In this document: in pieces, positions 6,310 through 7,097 of the stretch
Numbering within the stretch: the stretch's first letter is position 1
How the letters are laid out: every line of letters starts with the position of its first letter
DNA from: Nitrospinales bacterium
Lineage (GTDB): Bacteria > Nitrospinota_A > UBA7883 > JACRGQ01
Length of the DNA: 7,097 nt
Direction of reading: 5' to 3'
NCBI GenBank assembly: GCA_023248615.1
Contig: JAHFEI010000102.1
Coordinates: forward strand, 1 to 7,097
Position numbers and translations under genes: made by a program
Notes under the pieces: generated by a model
The model's input: only the letters and a program-made list of their open reading frames with translations
Told to the model about the DNA's origin: nothing
Database searches by the model: none

Positions 6310-6349
6310 AACTTCGGAATCGAGGTTTATAAACCTCGATTCCGAAGTT
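6310..6349. repeat. Perfect 40-bp palindrome made of repeat copies 2 and 3
   Basis: The arm AACTTCGGAATCGAGGTTTA (6310-6329) is followed immediately by its exact reverse complement (6330-6349), with no spacer. The arms are a reverse and a forward copy of the CCTCGATTCCGAAGTT unit joined through TTTATAAA. A separate 7-bp hairpin, GTTGATG (6290-6296) with CATCAAC (6306-6312), overlaps its left edge. A DNA cruciform, a dimeric protein site or an RNA hairpin are all possible. Confidence 0.9.
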
Positions 6350-6443
6350 AAAATTACTTTCCCCTCCTTCGCAAGGAGGGGATGAAGGGGAGGTTCCTCA
6401 ACCCCACCTGCGCCTCCCCTTTCAAGGGGAGGAAATTAATTTT
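6350..6443. repeat. MITE-like or REP-like palindromic unit with two hairpins and near-identical inverted ends
   Basis: The left end AAAATTACTTTCC and right end GGAAATTAATTTT are inverted with one mismatch. Inside, TCCCCTCCTT (6360-6369) pairs with AAGGAGGGGA (6373-6382). CCTCCCCTT (6413-6421) pairs with AAGGGGAGG (6424-6432), and an additional AAGGGGAGG at 6385-6393 offers an alternative partner. There is no coding capacity. The unit abuts the 40-bp palindrome. The architecture resembles short non-autonomous palindromic elements dispersed in bacterial intergenic DNA; copies elsewhere in the genome cannot be checked here. No clear target duplication is seen. Confidence 0.65.
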
Positions 6444-6530
6444 GATATCAGCCCTGTACCAAATTATTCTTTTGAAAATATCCAAATCAGGCATATTTAT
6501 AAATTGTTTTGGGGTATTTTGAATTCCTGT

Positions 6531-6549
6531 CTTCGGAATCGAGGATAAA
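6531..6549 (-). repeat. Dispersed repeat copy 4, right inverted copy
   Basis: CTTCGGAATCGAGGATAAA is the exact inverse of 6138-6156. Together the two copies bracket a 412-bp segment that contains the palindrome and the MITE-like unit. It lies in the AT-rich part of the gap. Confidence 0.8.
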
Positions 6550-6665
6550 CCAGCGTTCAATTTCCATTTTCCTTTTGGTGTAATCGAAACTTTACCGCTC
6601 TTCAGCCGCTTTCCGGCTATTCGGCAAAAAGTGGCTACAATTTGGCTACAGTAAGAAAAAGGAAC

Positions 6666-7097
6666 TCACGCTCCCAGCTTTTCGAGCAGGGCGGAGATAC
6701 CGACAAAATGCACCTTCACGTCCTTGATCGTTTTAGTGTAACCGCGCTCGGTATCATGGGTGACGACATAACACACCGCATCGGGATAGTGCTTTCGGAA
6801 AGCCAGCAGGTTTTTCAGATTGAACTCCCGTCCGCTCCACTTGCATTCGATGGCGATCAGCTTCGGTTCCTTTCTTCTGGTCAGCACAAAATCGATCTCG
6901 CGCCCCTGCTTGTCGCGCCAGTAGTACACATCCCGCGTTTGCAGATGGGTGCACATCTCGTTTAAGACGTAATGCTCCCAAAGCAATCCTAAATCCTCGT
7001 TACGGAGTTTTTCGATGCCTCGAAAGTAGCAGACAAAGCCGGTATCGAAACCGTACACCTTCGGGGCCTTCACGATCTCCGCCGCCGGATTGGTGGA
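6666..7097 (-). CDS. AAA+ ATPase family protein, C-terminal DUF4143 domain (N-terminus beyond window edge)
   Basis: The visible part is 143 residues ending at the TGA at 6668-6666, and the frame stays open to the right edge. A GTG at 7073 is probably internal, because conserved-looking sequence (PAAEI) precedes it. The sequence has the pattern of the DUF4143 domain, which follows an AAA+ ATPase domain in many bacterial and archaeal proteins: KVYGFDTGFVCYF (about 12-24), LGLLWEHYVLNEM (36-48), YYWRDKQGREIDFVL (58-72) and LIAIECKWSG (80-89). Glu47, Asp69 and Glu84-x-Lys86 fit a PD-(D/E)xK nuclease-like core. Whether it cuts DNA is unknown. These proteins are often present in several copies per genome and sit near mobile or repeat DNA, as here. 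The ATPase motifs would lie outside the window. Confidence 0.85.
   Translation of the reverse strand, partial: STNPAAEIVKAPKVYGFDTGFVCYFRGIEKLRNEDLGLLWEHYVLNEMCTHLQTRDVYYWRDKQGREIDFVLTRRKEPKLIAIECKWSGREFNLKNLLAFRKHYPDAVCYVVTHDTERGYTKTIKDVKVHFVGISALLEKLGA

Larger units (their letters stand above)
5854..6665. other. Gene-free intergenic region between convergent genes, rich in repeats
   Basis: About 810 bp between the mtnA stop and the stop of the minus-strand DUF4143 gene. Short open frames exist on both strands, but none shows domain motifs, and they run through hairpins and repeats. The first 105 bp are GC-rich and foldable. Positions 5970-6130 show nothing I can name. Positions 6130-6549 hold the dispersed repeats, hairpins and MITE-like unit listed separately. 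Positions 6441-6540 are AT-rich (31 G+C of 100 bases by hand count), unlike the flanking genes. Such elements accumulate where two transcripts converge. Confidence 0.7.

Noticed and set aside
6130..6549. CRISPR array suggested by repeated 16-bp units
   Set aside because: The units alternate orientation, the spacing is irregular, two copies abut with no spacer, and there are no cas genes.
6354..6560. 68-residue minus-strand frame ending in a basic tail
   Set aside because: It is the translation of repeat copy 4 plus the MITE-like unit. The peptide arises from repeat DNA and has no independent support.
6487..6567. 26-codon minus-strand frame beginning MEIERWFILDSED with AAGG just upstream
   Set aside because: The Shine-Dalgarno-like spacing is only 3 nt, and much of the peptide comes from repeat copy 4. 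Too short to support without conservation data.
6642..6965. 107-residue plus-strand frame starting like an integrase (ATVRKR)
   Set aside because: After the first seven residues it is purely antisense to the DUF4143 domain, so it cannot be a working recombinase. Only the short start was kept, as a low-interest finding.

Overview
The window is a stretch of bacterial chromosome with ordinary housekeeping genes. It is moderately GC-rich, except for one AT-rich, repeat-laden gap. The order yggS-proC-yggT-yggU, a PEGA-domain Ser/Thr kinase, ATG/GTG starts and purine-rich Shine-Dalgarno sites suggest a Gram-negative lineage of the Desulfobacterota/Nitrospirota/Nitrospinota kind. That placement is an inference from gene content; nothing here fixes the taxon.

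Layout. (1) Positions 1-2614, minus strand: alanine dehydrogenase (ald), followed by a membrane-anchored Ser/Thr protein kinase whose start overlaps the ald stop as ATGA. The kinase runs off the left edge after a PEGA domain. (2) Positions 2615-2683: a short divergent control region with a TATAAT-bearing palindrome and a strong ald ribosome binding site. (3) Positions 2684-5853, plus strand: a tightly packed five-gene run, yggS (PLP homeostasis), proC (proline synthesis), yggT (small membrane protein), yggU (DUF167) and mtnA (methylthioribose-1-phosphate isomerase). Three of the four junctions overlap, so this is very probably one operon. (4) Positions 5854-6665: about 810 bp with no credible gene, lying between convergent genes. 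It holds a GC-rich foldable stretch, four copies of a 14-16 bp repeat (two fused into a perfect 40-bp palindrome), a compound hairpin, and a 94-bp MITE-like unit made of two hairpins. (5) Positions 6666-7097, minus strand: the C-terminal part of an AAA+ ATPase/DUF4143 protein that enters from the right edge.

How the genes relate. ald interconverts alanine and pyruvate, and its coupled kinase may sense a cell-envelope or metabolic state; no substrate is evident. The plus-strand operon mixes PLP and amino-acid metabolism (YggS, ProC), sulfur salvage (MtnA) and two small conserved proteins. I found no CRISPR array, tRNA, rRNA or complete transposase. The least explained part is the repeat cluster at 6138-6549. 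I see no convincing new multi-gene system.
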